A stretch of DNA of 64,000 bases. Source: Brachypterus glaber. Taxonomy: Eukaryota; Arthropoda; Insecta; Coleoptera; Kateretidae. The notes under the pieces were generated by a model. The model searched no databases. It was not told where the DNA came from and saw only the letters and a list, made by a program, of their open reading frames with translations. The position numbers and the translations under genes were made by a program. Below, piece after piece: positions 11,741 to 22,517 of this stretch (position 1 is its first letter; each line of letters starts with the position of its first letter). The stretch spans positions 35,182,774 through 35,246,773 of the forward strand of contig OY294049.1 of the NCBI GenBank assembly GCA_958510825.1. Direction: 5' to 3'.

Positions 11741-12190
11741 ACGTTCCTCTAAAGAGGGAAGTATAGTCCACAATTACTTTTTACATGCATCACAATTCTT
11801 TTTTTTCGCGACATGCACGCACGTGTAAAGACACGTGCCTAGACGTTCAAACCAGGTTCAAAGCGAGGTTTTTCGCTTAGCCTAATAATGCATTAATAAT
11901 AAATTAATTTTATTGCAACTGTCATTTAGATTTATTAGAAATTAATTAATTTAAAATATCTGGATGAGCGAAAGAGAAGCAAAAAATAGAAATATGTAGC
12001 TATACAGGGTGTTTTTAAAAAAATGCATCGAAAAAATATTAATACTGCAAGCGTCATTCCACATTAAAAACTTAAAAAAAAGTTTCTATACACCTAGGCT
12101 CAATTCAGAGGCTCACATAACAAAATAACAAACCATAATACATTTATAAGATTTTTTTTTAGCAGGGATTATTTTTTTCTGGCGCGTGTC

Positions 12191-12500
12191 AAACTGTTCG
12201 GCCAATCGGGACGTTGTATAATTTTAGACTCATTTAAACTAATGTATTATAATCGAGTCCACGTTGACTGATTCCAGCCAATTAACGTTCGACCCTATCC
12301 AATCATATTTCACACAAGATTTAGCCACACGGTGTGGCCCACACCCACAAGGCATTTGTAGCAAAGTATATTTACTGGACCGGCTTTATTTGTGTTCTGT
12401 GCATCGAGCTATATAGAGTAAATACGTATTTAATATAATAAAATTTGATTACGTCCCTGTCTTACAATAATCTGTTTCTACATTCTACTATAAATGTGGC
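12191..12500 (+). mobile_element. possible solo LTR with primer-binding-site remnant
   Basis: The segment begins TGTTCGGCC, contains a TATATAGAG-like core and AATAAAAT downstream, ends ..TTTCTACA, and is followed closely by TGGCGGCGACTA, which looks like a tRNA-primed binding site. No gag, pol or second LTR is present. This is a guess from LTR grammar alone. Confidence 0.3.
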
Positions 12501-12836
12501 GGCGACTATATACGGCCTCTTAAAAATCGATCTTATCTAATCCATTTGTATGCATTAAATGTCAAAAATTTTATGAATTATGAACTTTTTGATGTAGTAA
12601 TAAAAATTTGATTAGTGCAATTGTTGCTAATTATTGTAATAAAATCTATAACAGTTTTTTAGATGTAAAATGGTATTTACAGCAATTAGATAATCTTCCG
12701 GATTAACAGTTTTCTAGGTGTAAATTGGTATTTACAGTAATTAGATAATCTACCGGATGGATTTAGCCGTTGGATATTTACGACATATCGTCGGAAACTA
12801 CGACATACGGCAAAATATGCACTATTGGTTCAGGAA

Positions 12837-15315
12837 TTAAATTATTATGTTTGAAATTTGATCGATTAATCCAGGTAATTGTTTATTTTCGTGCTATTAA
12901 CTCAGATAATGCCATATAACCGTACTTACCCTAGTAGAAATTTAACGTTGCAATAACGTTTTTCTAACGTTAGAAAACTGTATAAAAGTACGTAAGTATA
13001 AAATATGTGCAAGTGTCCCGCTTTTTAACGTTAGAATCAAACGTTAGTTACAAACGTTAATCTAACGTTAGATTTTTTAGTTAGAAATACGTTATAAGTA
13101 CGTTTAATTTCTAACTTTCGGAGGGGGCGTGGCCTTGTAGGAAATTTCTACCTGCATCATAAAATGGCAGCTGGAGACAAATTTATTCATATAAATAAAT
13201 CTTAATGTATTTTAGCAATAATAATATTTTTAAACATAATTTCGTTACATTTATTTATAAAATAGCCATCTTTTTAGGTGGCCAAAATATTTTTCGTGTA
13301 ATATGCTGTTATACTTCGATAAATACGTTTACCTCTCAGAAAAACTTTATATTTAGTTAGTTAATATTTATTTATACATTCAGAATCTTAAAATATTTGT
13401 TCAATTCTAGTACAGCGTTGCCAGACTTACTATAATTTCGTCTTTTGGGAGATATTTTTTTAAACTTAAAGAAATAATAAATAATTATTAAACCTAGGCA
13501 CATAGCTGTCTGGAATGAGTATTTTCTACTATAGCTTACGTATTAATAATGGAAATTTAAAAAATATTTGAAGTTAGAAAAAGGTTAGAATTTAGTTGGG
13601 AAACTAACGTTAGATTTATGTATTTTATAACGTTTTTGTCAAACGTTACTTTTTAAGGTTAGATTTTTATATCTTATAACGTTTTTGTCAAACGTTACTT
13701 TTTAAGGTTAGATTTATATATTTTATAACGTTTTTGTATAACGTTTGAGACTAAACATAAAAATGTCACTAATCTAATGTTATGCTAAGTTAGATTTATG
13801 TACTTTTCTACCAGGGTAAATAACAATTTTTTTTACATTCTATTGCTGATAGGAATTGAAATTTTCAAAAATTATCCAAACAAATTGATTATTTAAATTC
13901 TTTGTTGAGAAATTTTTAAAAACTATTCAAAAACTGTTTTTTATCTTTTGTTGAGAAACATATGAAAGCTATTCAAAAAAATTGATTTTCGTGCTAATAA
14001 CTTGGATAATGCTTTATAACTGTACCTTACTAACGGGATTGTTTTTATAATCTATCGTTCATAGGGTTGAAAAGAAACTGTCAAAAAATTGATTATTTAA
14101 ACTCTCTGTTGAGAAATTTTTAAAAACTATTTAAAAATTGTTTTTTGTTGATAAACTTTCAAAAACTATCAAAAAAATAAGTTATTGAAAACTATTCAAA
14201 AAACTGTTTTTTTTTTGTTAAAAAACTTTCAAAAACTATTCAAAAAAATTGATTTTTCCAATTTTTTGAATGGATTAATCCAAGCAATTGTTTTTTGTAC
14301 TATTAGCTCGGATAATTCTTTATAACTGTACCTAACTAACGGAATTGTTTTTACATTCCATCGTTGATAGGGTTAAAAAGAAACTGTCAAAAATTGTTGA
14401 AAAAAATTGATTATTTGAATTGTCTGTTGAGAAATTTTTAAAAAATATTCAAAAAAATAATCATTTAAATCTTTTTTGAGAAACTTAAAAACTATTTAAA
14501 AACTATTTATTTTTTGCTGAGAAACTTTCAAAAACTATTTAAAAAAGAGTTATTAAATTTTATGTTGAGAAATTTTTAAAAACTATTCAAAAGATTAATT
14601 ATTTGAATGTTTTGTTGAGAAACATTTAAAAACTATTTAAAAACTGTTTATTTTTTATTGATAAACTTTCAAAAACTATTTAATAAAGAGTTATTAAATT
14701 TTATGTTAAAAAAACTTTCAAAAACTATTCAAAATAATTGATTTTTTCAAATTTTTGAATGGATTAATCCAAGCATTTGTTTTTCGTGCTATTACTCGCA
14801 TAATGCTTTAAAAAGTTCAAACCTAACTAACGGAATTGTTTTTACATTCCATCGTTGGTAGGGTTGAAAAGAACTGTCAAAAATTATTCAAAAAAATTGA
14901 TTATTTGAATTCTCTGTTGAGAAATTTTTAAAAACTATTCAAAAAATTAATTATTTGAATTTTTTGTTGAGAAACTTTTAAAAACTATTTAAAAACTGTT
15001 TATTTTGTGTTGAGAAACTATTCAAAAATGAATAATTGAATTTTATGTTGAGAAACTTTCAAAAACTATTTAAAAAACTGCTTTTTTGATTTTTTGGTTA
15101 AAAAACTTTCAAAAACTATTCAAAAAAAATTGTTTTTTTTTATGTTTTTGGGTTGATTAATCCAAGCAATTGTATTTCGCACTATTAACTCAGAAAGTGC
15201 TTTATCTAAATAACAGAATTGTTTTTACATTCAATGGATAGGGTTTAAAAGAAACTTCCAAAAACTATTAAAAAAATTATTATTTAAATTCTTTGTTTAG
15301 AAACTTTTAGGTTGG
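12837..15315. repeat. degenerate satellite array with higher-order structure
   Basis: A short module of about 40-50 bp (TTGTTGAGAAACTTTCAAAA, ACTATTCAAAAAATTGATTA and variants) repeats dozens of times. A longer landmark (GATTAATCCAAGCAATTGTT, CTATTAACTCGGATAATGC-like, then TTTTTACATTCCATCGTT) recurs near 12862, 13985, 14273, 14757 and 15150, giving a higher-order period of roughly 300-490 bp in the uninterrupted part. An 888-bp element interrupts the first unit. Confidence 0.75.
12929..13816. mobile_element. AACGTT-rich MITE inserted in the satellite array
   Basis: The ends are CCCTAGTAGAAATTTAACGT and ..TACTTTTCTACCAGGG, flanked by TA on both sides. Homologous satellite units (for example near 14328) run continuously through the corresponding site, so the array is the pre-insertion site. 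The interior is full of AACGTT palindromes and a short direct repeat (TATAACGTTTTTGTCAAACG and variants). A second copy lies at 17675-18584. Confidence 0.75.
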
Positions 15316-15893
15316 AAAATAAATTGAGAGTCGCCAGTGGCTCTCGTGGTAGCGTATGTTAAACAAAAAACTCGCCTCTGAAAAGGTTAAAGTACCTTGG
15401 AATACCTAATGTGCAAAATAATAATAAATTTTTAGATAATTTCTATGCTTTTACAAAGCTTCAGAGAGTCTTAAACTATTCATTCAATAATAAAAATTAA
15501 AATTAACCTTTTAGCATTCCTAATTGGTATTTTAATTAAAAACATTTTTCGCACAAAAAAACTACTTAAAGCTTTATAAAGGTAAAATTCTATCTAATAA
15601 AACTTTTGAATTTTTTTTTCAGACAGATTTAGGTCGGATGATGAGTACAAAAACTTTTTTTAGATAAAATTTCACATTTACCTATTATTTTTATTCACTT
15701 AAACCTTTTCAATTAATTGTTTAACTTTTTTTCTGAAGTTTTTTTTCTGTTATTAGTATACCGAACGTTTAATTGTTTATTAGATATAGGCAATATAACT
15801 GACAACAGCGTCCAAGCGCTGCCTCACAATGCCAAGTCGGGTGCACTTGGCTTCGTCTTGCTAATCAGCCATCCGCGCCCGCTTAAAGCTTTA

Positions 15894-16023
15894 TTTACAA
15901 ATACAACGTAAAAGCGTAAACGTAAAATCGTAAGAAACGCAATACTCTGATTCTTGATTAAACCAATCAGCTTATTGCGTTTCTTACGATTATACGTTAA
16001 CCTTTTTACGTCGTATTTGTAAA
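15894..16023. mobile_element. 130-bp hairpin MITE
   Basis: TTTACAAATACAACGTAAAA on the left and TTTTTACGTCGTATTTGTAAA-type sequence on the right form arms of about 55 bp, including CGTAAGAAACGCAATA and its complement, around a short loop. No coding capacity. Flanking 15316-15893 and 16024-16401 hold no gene; part of 15800-15880 is GC-richer with a small hairpin (CCAAGTCGGGTGCACTTGG). Confidence 0.7.
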
Positions 16024-16401
16024 AAGGTCTTAAGCGTCTTGATAATGTAGTACTTGCGTTGTTGCAACATTTATCGGTTTATATCCTTTACAATATCCAA
16101 TAGTAACTTAAAAGTGCTGTATTAAACTTACTACAGAACATAAAAGTTGTTATTGTTAAAACGTTCTCCAAAGAATATTATAACTAGGTTTTATACGAGG
16201 TTTTGTAAACAAATAAACTGATTAAATTAATTAATTAAAAATTAAAAGTTTGGCTTTTTGGTGCAAATAATTAAAATGGTAGGTCGAATTTATTTTATTT
16301 ATCAAAAAAAAGGTTATATTCAAAATTAGTATGATATAATATTACACAAAGTTTAATAATAATGTTTAATGATTAAACAAATGTTAAATATTTATTGATA
16401 A

Positions 16402-17432
16402 CACAGGACCACAAAATTTTGCTGTCGGTTGCAGTGGATCAGAAATGGGTTTCTATGTGTATTTGAGGTCAAAAAGATTTGGTCAAAATCGTGAAATTTC
16501 GGCCATCGCTCGGATTTTTTTTTAATTCATGTCGACAGATCTTGACGCGATGCTTCCAAAAATATAGGCATATAATAATTCAGATTATTTTGGAAAATAT
16601 GAGCGAAATAAAATTTTCGAAAAAAATATTGGTTTTTCGTATTAAAAAAAATCCTGACGTGATAATAATAATATTCATTTATTTCCAACAGGACAAGCCC
16701 AATTACAGGAAAAATATATAATCTAACATAATATATAAACTAGAAGAATTAAAAATCCACTATATATACTATATAATACATAATAATATAATATATAAAT
16801 ATATGAGTGAGAGAATCAATTATTGATTCTAATTGAGTTAGGAAGTATTTCCTTTACACTATTTTTAAAAGAAGGCAGTTTCAATGCGTGGATATCAATA
16901 TTATTTAGGTAAACATTAAAAGTAGATAAACATGCCATTATAGGACAATTTTGATGTGCATTAGTTCTTGAGCGGTTAATAAAGAAAATTAATGAATTTC
17001 TTGTGTTTGAAGGTACTAGAAACGTTCAAGCAAAAATGGACAGTCAATTAAAAAATGAACTAATTTGTATAAGAAAACTGTTTGAGCTAGCATTCTTCTC
17101 TTAATAAGTGTATTAAAACTAAACAACATTAAAGAAGCTTTGTAAGATATATCAAAGGTACCCTTTTCCTTAAAATTTTTATATCTGAGAAATTTGCTTT
17201 GAACTTTTTCTAAAGTTTGAGCATGAGAATTATAATATGGGTTCCATACAATACTAGCATATTCAAGTTTTGTTCTCACAAAAGCGTTGTACAATATATC
17301 TAACGTTTGTGTATTTTGAAGAGAATTTGATGGGCCAAAACGCATGACGGATTCGTGTTCAGCGACCAAAAATACACCTAGAAAACTATTTCTGATCTAC
17401 TGCGACCGACATAAAAATTTTGGGGTACTGTG
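16402..17432. mobile_element. ACACAGG-type inverted-repeat element containing a LINE fragment
   Basis: The left end (ACACAGGACCACAAAATTTT..GTCGGTTGCAGTGGATCAG) and the right end (CTGATCTACTGCGACCGAC.. then CCCCAAAATTTT-complement and GTACTGTGT) are inverted copies of about 55 bp. The centre is occupied by a reverse-transcriptase 3' fragment on the minus strand, so either a LINE inserted into the element or the element captured it. Confidence 0.55.
16690..17369 (-). pseudogene. non-LTR retrotransposon (Jockey/CR1-type) reverse transcriptase, C-terminal fragment
   Basis: The minus-strand frame at 17016-17369 contains LDILYNAFVRTKLEYASIVW and NPYYNSHAQTLEKVQSKFLR. This is the conserved region just after the catalytic palm in Jockey-like LINE reverse transcriptases. 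A frameshift near 17016 separates it from a further coding-like tail (HQNCPIMACLSTFNVYLNN) that ends near 16825. The endonuclease and the catalytic YADD region are absent, so this is a 5'-truncated, dead copy. Confidence 0.75.
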
Positions 17433-17509
17433 TAATATTAATTAATATTAAATAAAGGACTCCTAATTTATAAAATTTATATACATAATAGATACGTTGT
17501 ACACAACTA

Positions 17510-18650
17510 CCCTAGTAGAAATTTTACGCCATGTATAAAAAAATCCAGTGAAATGTGATTTGCGGTAAAAATTTGAAACATTCTCCGAAATGTTGATATT
17601 CCAGGACACCTTTAAAACTTTTTCTGCAAGCCATTTTGGAGAATCGGTTGTTTTTTTTTTTTAGTGTGACACTTCCCTAGTAGAAATTTAACGTTAGAAT
17701 AACGTTTTTCTAATGTTAGAAAACTGTATAAAAGTACGTTATAAAATATGTGCAAATGTCCCGCTTTTTAACGTTAGAATCTAACGTTAGTTAAACATAA
17801 ATCTAACGTTAGATTTTTAAGTTAGAAATACGTTATAAGTACGTTTAATTTCTAGCTTTCGTAGGGGGCGTGGCCAACTAGGAAATTTCTACCTGCATCA
17901 TAAAATGGCAGCTGGAGACAAATTTGTTCATATAAATAAATCTTAATATATTTTAGCAATCATAATATTTTTAAACATAATTTCGTTACATTTATTTTTA
18001 AAATAGCCATCTTTTTAGGTGGCCCTAAATATTTTTCATGTAATATGCTGTTATACTTCGATAAATATTTACCTCTCAGAAAAACCTTATATTTAGTTAG
18101 TTAATATTTATTTATATATTCAGAATTTTAAAATATTTTTTCAATTCTAATACAGCGTTGCCAGACTTACTATAATTTTGACTTTTCGGGGATATTTTTT
18201 TAAACTTATTATAGAAATAATAAATAATTATCAAACCTAGGCACATAGATGTCTAAAATGAGTATTTTCTAATATAGCTTACATATTAATAATGGAAATT
18301 TAAAAAATATTTAAAGTTAGAAAAAGGTTAGAATTTAGTTGGGAAAATAAAGTTAGAATTTAGTTGGGAAACTAACGTTAGATTTATGTATTTTATAACG
18401 TTTTTGTCAAAAGTTAGTTTTCAAGGTTACATTTATATATTTTATAACATTTTTGTCAAACGTTAGTTTTTAAGGTTAGATTTATATATTTTATAACGTT
18501 TTTGTATAACGTTTGAGACTAAACATAAAAATGTCGCTAATCTAATGTTATGTTAAGTTAGATTTGTGTACTTTTCTACCAGGGTTTCCATTCATTTAAC
18601 AAATATTTAAATAAATATGGTGAAAATGTTTTGCTTTATGTCTACCAGGG
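17510..18650. mobile_element. CCCTAGTAG-end element containing a second element of the same type
   Basis: The outer ends are CCCTAGTAGAAATTTTACG at 17510 and TCTACCAGGG at 18650, both flanked by TA. An inner element of 910 bp (17675-18584) has the same end type and is about 90 percent similar by eye to the element at 12929-13816. This is self-nesting within one family. Confidence 0.65.
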
Positions 18651-18829
18651 TATAGTCATTTAAAGTTTTAAAGCAGACAACGCTACTTTTTTATTTAAAT
18701 TAATCACAGAAAATATAAAAACTAATGAATAAAATAATGAAATTAAGTCATTTTTGTGGGGTCCCTAGTTAAAACATACGTTAAATCTCTATTACAATGG
18801 CGCCCTAAACTTTAAATGTATTGCCCAAT

Positions 18830-18954
18830 CAGAGGCGGATTTATTTCATTTTAAGGAAAAAAATTGCGAATTCACCAAAAATATAATTTTTAAGGTATTT
18901 CTATGCTAATATATCTCGCTGGGAGGGGGACATGCCCCTCTAAATCCGCCCTTG
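18830..18954. mobile_element. hAT-type MITE, 125 bp
   Basis: Bounded by an 8-bp direct repeat TGCCCAAT (18822-18829 and 18955-18962). The ends are inverted: CAGAGGCGGATTTA on the left and TAAATCCGCCCTTG on the right. An 8-bp target duplication and CA..TG ends are typical of hAT elements. No coding capacity. Confidence 0.85.
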
Positions 18955-19819
18955 TGCCCAATATATTTAAATTCTAAACTTCAGGTTTTTAATATCTCGA
19001 AGAAAAAGGGACATAATTTCAAATGTTAGGGCATATCCACAGGCTCTTATGCGAGCCTAACTTACAAGCCAATCACGGCATCGTATGTTATATATTATGC
19101 TAGTTATGCGAGCTTCTGGCCTTTAGAGGCCGTTGAAACGAAAATTTACGTGTTTTTTTACTTAGGGGACTCTTTTTAATGCTCTCATATAAAACAATTT
19201 CCTATTAATTATTATAAAACATCAAACCATGACATTTTGTATTTATAATACAATTTATTAGGTATTATAATACAATAATTCTTTATATTAAAGGTGGTGT
19301 CCAATACTTTTAACAACAGACCTATTTAATAACCTATTTAAAATATAAAGATATAAAATATATCCTACTGTTTTGGCCAATGCGCGTTTTTTTGTTTTTG
19401 ATCAATTGTAAAATGAGAACCTTTGCAGTTAGCTAAAGAGAGACTGCTATGTCTTCCCTATATCCATTCTTGTTTAATAAGAAAACTGAATAAAATAATT
19501 ACTTCAGAAAGGCAGATTTAAATTAAGAGTACATTAAAAATATTTTTTAATGTTTTAGATAGTACAGCTACATAGTTGCTAAAAGCGCACGTAAAGTTTA
19601 TATTGGTTTTCTTCCTTGGACATATTATGTTTTTTCGGCAAGAACTTAGGCCTCATTCCAGTCTTATCGTAAAGATTCCCGTGAACTTACCAAGTGATAT
19701 CCATGTAATGGACCCAGAATCTCCGTTTTAGAAACCTTGCGCTGTTGAAATCGGAATTCTCAAAGATCTTCAAATTATCAGGGTCTTCAAATTCAATCCA
19801 GTTACATGTTAACAGTTTT

Positions 19820-19983
19820 CAGGGGCATAACCAGATCCAAATTTTGGTGGGGGCTTGAGCCCCCTGTATATATGTATATGTAAAAAATATATGCGTAATT
19901 TTACTTTTATAGTTTGATTTGGGGGTGGCTTGACAAAATTTAGGGGAGCTAAGCCCCCCAAACCCCCCCTAGTTACGCCTATG
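19820..19983. mobile_element. hAT-type MITE, 164 bp
   Basis: Bounded by the 8-bp direct repeat ACAGTTTT (19812-19819 and 19984-19991). The ends CAGGGGCATAAC and GTTACGCCTATG are inverted copies, followed inward by GGGGGCTTGAGCCCC and GGGGAGCTAAGCCCCCC, which also pair. Non-autonomous. The neighbouring sequence 18963-19819 holds a degraded copy of the hairpin repeat found at 46782 (near 19029-19115) but no gene. Confidence 0.85.
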
Positions 19984-20456
19984 ACAGTTTTGGAGAATTT
20001 GGATAACTTCAACAGTAGTGATATTTACCAAATAATCTATATTTTAAAAATACTTTTTTTATGCATAAAAAAATTATATAGATTTTCGTGAAGATTACGA
20101 ATTTTTTACGGCATTATAGTTAGAGGCCAAACTTGGAATCAGATTTCGATAAAACTCCGTATGTGTTTTTAAAACTATACCTAGAATATTTCAAAAAAAA
20201 ATCTGTTATATATAGTAATAATTTTCACTATAGCCGAGCGCGTTCTCACAATAGTCCATAGTAATTGCTAGGGCTATAATTTTTGTTATTAAACTATAGA
20301 AGAAAATCTGAAAGTTTACTGCATAGGAACTTAAATGTGCCCTAGAACAAGGGTCAAATAAATAAAAAATGATATGAAATGAGTTAAGGAAAAAAAAAAC
20401 TAATAATTAGCAATTTTTTTAGCTTTTCTTTTTCGAGCGGAAGTTCTTTTTCCTTG

Positions 20457-21968
20457 TCATCCATTAAATTCCATCTTTGACACAATATCTCTAACGGTGT
20501 GCAACAAATTTGCATCATGGCTACTGTTCTCCAACAGTATTGAATGTAAATTCGTCATATAGGTATCGATATTTTGTAAAGTAGCGACCTCTTTGATACC
20601 AGGTAACTTAACACCCCCAAAACCGTTAGTTAGGGTACTTCTCAAATGGTTTAAGTGTTGCTGTAGAGCGGCATGGTTTTTTGTTTGCTGCGTTATCTCC
20701 ACCTCCAGTTTAGTTATAGCAGTTTTCATGTTTTGAATGTGTTTTTCTAATATAGCATTTTGTTGTTCGTAGTCTGTGTTAGTTTTTCGTAACTGCCTTA
20801 GTTCAGAATCTCTAGTCTTGTTGTGGTCCAGAAATTCTTCTGTGAATATTGGGATATCAAAATTTCCGCCAAAATCCAGATCTTGAAGTTCTTTTGTCAT
20901 AATTGGCTGACTCATGGGAATCACCTAAAAATATATTTATTAATAAATAATTATTTTTATGACACTTTAGGTCATGCATGGAACAGCTGAACAGTTGCAA
21001 GCACCTTGTCAAAACATCGGCACTAGGCACTAATTTGAAACTTTATGAAAAGGAAAGTTATGTGATCACGTGAATAGGCAACCTAAAGGCAATTACTAAA
21101 GTTTGAAAGTCTGTAACGTTATATTCTAGCAAAAAACTGTATATAGCATTTTTTATAGGGCTTAAAAACAGCTTTTATTTAAAATATAAATGAGATATGC
21201 TAAAAAAAAGTTTTACTGCTTTAAATGCCAAACGAAAATGATGCATTTTAGGAAAAAATAGTTTGGAAAAATATCTTACAGGAGTTTTTTCTTCCTTGAT
21301 AGAATCCTTAGCCTTCTTTTCATTCTGCTGTTGTGTAAAGGTTTTATAAGCTTCAGTTTGCTTGTAGGCATTATATTCCTCAGTATATCTTTCCTTATCT
21401 TGCTCAGCTGCATCCAAATATTGCTGTTTCTTATCAGCTGCTAATGTGTTCCACTCGTTTGCCAACAACTTGGTCATTTCTGCAAAATTTGCTGTGGGAT
21501 TTTCTGCCCTTACTGCATCTCGTCTGTCATTTAGAAACCTCATATATCCTAGAAAAAAAATAAAGTAAGTTATGGATTCCCTGCTGCCCCCATAAATCTG
21601 CGATGGATTGATTAGTTCTAAAACTGTAAAGTATGACCTATGAATATCAATTTCTATAAAATCCTGTTAAAACCTATTGGGTTTTAATATGATTTCATGG
21701 GTTATTTTTACAGGGTTGTACAAAGCAAGGAATTATTAAAAATACAATGGGGAAGTTTTCAGCTAAAGCATAAAAATGTTAGATTGCAGACAACTAATTG
21801 TTTCCTACCTGTTAGTGGTTGTCTCGGTGCAGTGGTATCTTTAGGCTTCTTACGTTTTTTGGGTTTTGTTGCTTTTGGTTTCTCACTTCCATCTATTTTC
21901 TCCTCGGATAACACTTTTAACTCTCCATTTGTTTCTACTAATTCTGGAGTATCCATTGAATTGTCCAT
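20457..21968 (-). CDS. HMG20A: HMG-box protein, HMG20A/HMG20B-like
   Basis: Three coding exons on the minus strand: 21968-21809, 21548-21280 and 20924-20457, giving 298 residues (human HMG20A/B are 317-347). The ATG is at 21968. Splice sites are G|GTAGGA/CTAG|GA and CCT|GTAAGA/TTTAG|GT, and both joins keep frame. A basic lysine-rich tract (KPKKRKKPK) precedes one HMG box at about residues 47-116, with the LANEWNTLAADKKQQYLDAA helix and the QTEAYKTF ending typical of the HMG20 group. Exon 3 encodes a coiled coil (about residues 170-225) of the type that binds LSD1-CoREST or HMG20 partners in vertebrates. Known family role: DNA-binding chromatin factor in nuclear silencing complexes; the role here is inferred. 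Whether it is the A or B type cannot be settled, as insects usually have one. Confidence 0.85.
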
Positions 21969-22204
21969 AGTAATAACAATTTACTCGGTTGGGAAAAACC
22001 TGAGCCCCCTTTTTTGAAGCACTTTTGTTTGCAAAATTACTAAAGCCGCTTTTTTGACAGTTGAACTGTCACAATTCTGTCAAATGTCAAAAAATTCAAA
22101 TATGTTTAAGCGAATTCTAAACTATTTATTAAAAATAATAAGATAATAATAAGGTTTAAAACATTAAATTTTAAAATTAAACAATAATAATGTATTTCTT
22201 TTTT

Positions 22205-22383
22205 TAATAAGAGAAAAAGTATAGAAAAAAATAAGAAATCTGTAATGTTTTTGCAAGCCTCGAAAGTCTTTTGGGAGATGTCACTATAAATTTTTCATCA
22301 GAAAGCAGCTGATCGAGTTTACGAAGAGGTGTGGTAAAAGTGGATGGAGTCTTCCGCCCACAAAAATTGTGAATAATAGCTTA
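22205..22383 (-). pseudogene. unassigned open frame, possible orphan exon
   Basis: On the minus strand an open stretch of about 55 codons reads NFCGRKTPSTFTTPLRKLDQ and then LLSDEKFIVTSPKRLSRLAK before a stop. A possible acceptor (TGTAAG) lies just upstream. The composition looks coding, but there is no in-frame ATG, and the poly(A) signal of the LRR gene lies before it. It could be an alternative terminal exon, a remnant of another gene, or chance. On the plus strand the same bases are bounded by TTTTTCATCAG and CAG|GTAAGT, which also looks like an exon. Confidence 0.3.
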
Positions 22384-22405
22384 CAGGTAAGTTACCATTT
22401 TCTAT

Positions 22406-22411
22406 TTTATT
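22406..22411 (-). terminator. poly(A) signal for the LRRC71-like gene
   Basis: AATAAA on the minus strand about 107 nt after the stop codon at 22518. It is the first canonical hexamer downstream. Confidence 0.5.
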
Positions 22412-22517
22412 GTTACTGATAAACCAAACAGTAATACGAGCATATTATTACTAATTTGTTTTGAAAAAAAATCGTTTGAATAAAGCGGTTAACTAATTTA
22501 AATTGTAAGTGTAAACA

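Noticed and set aside
12837..15315. CRISPR-like array
   Set aside because: Repeats are degenerate, AT-rich and without unique spacers, in a eukaryotic genome; it is a satellite.
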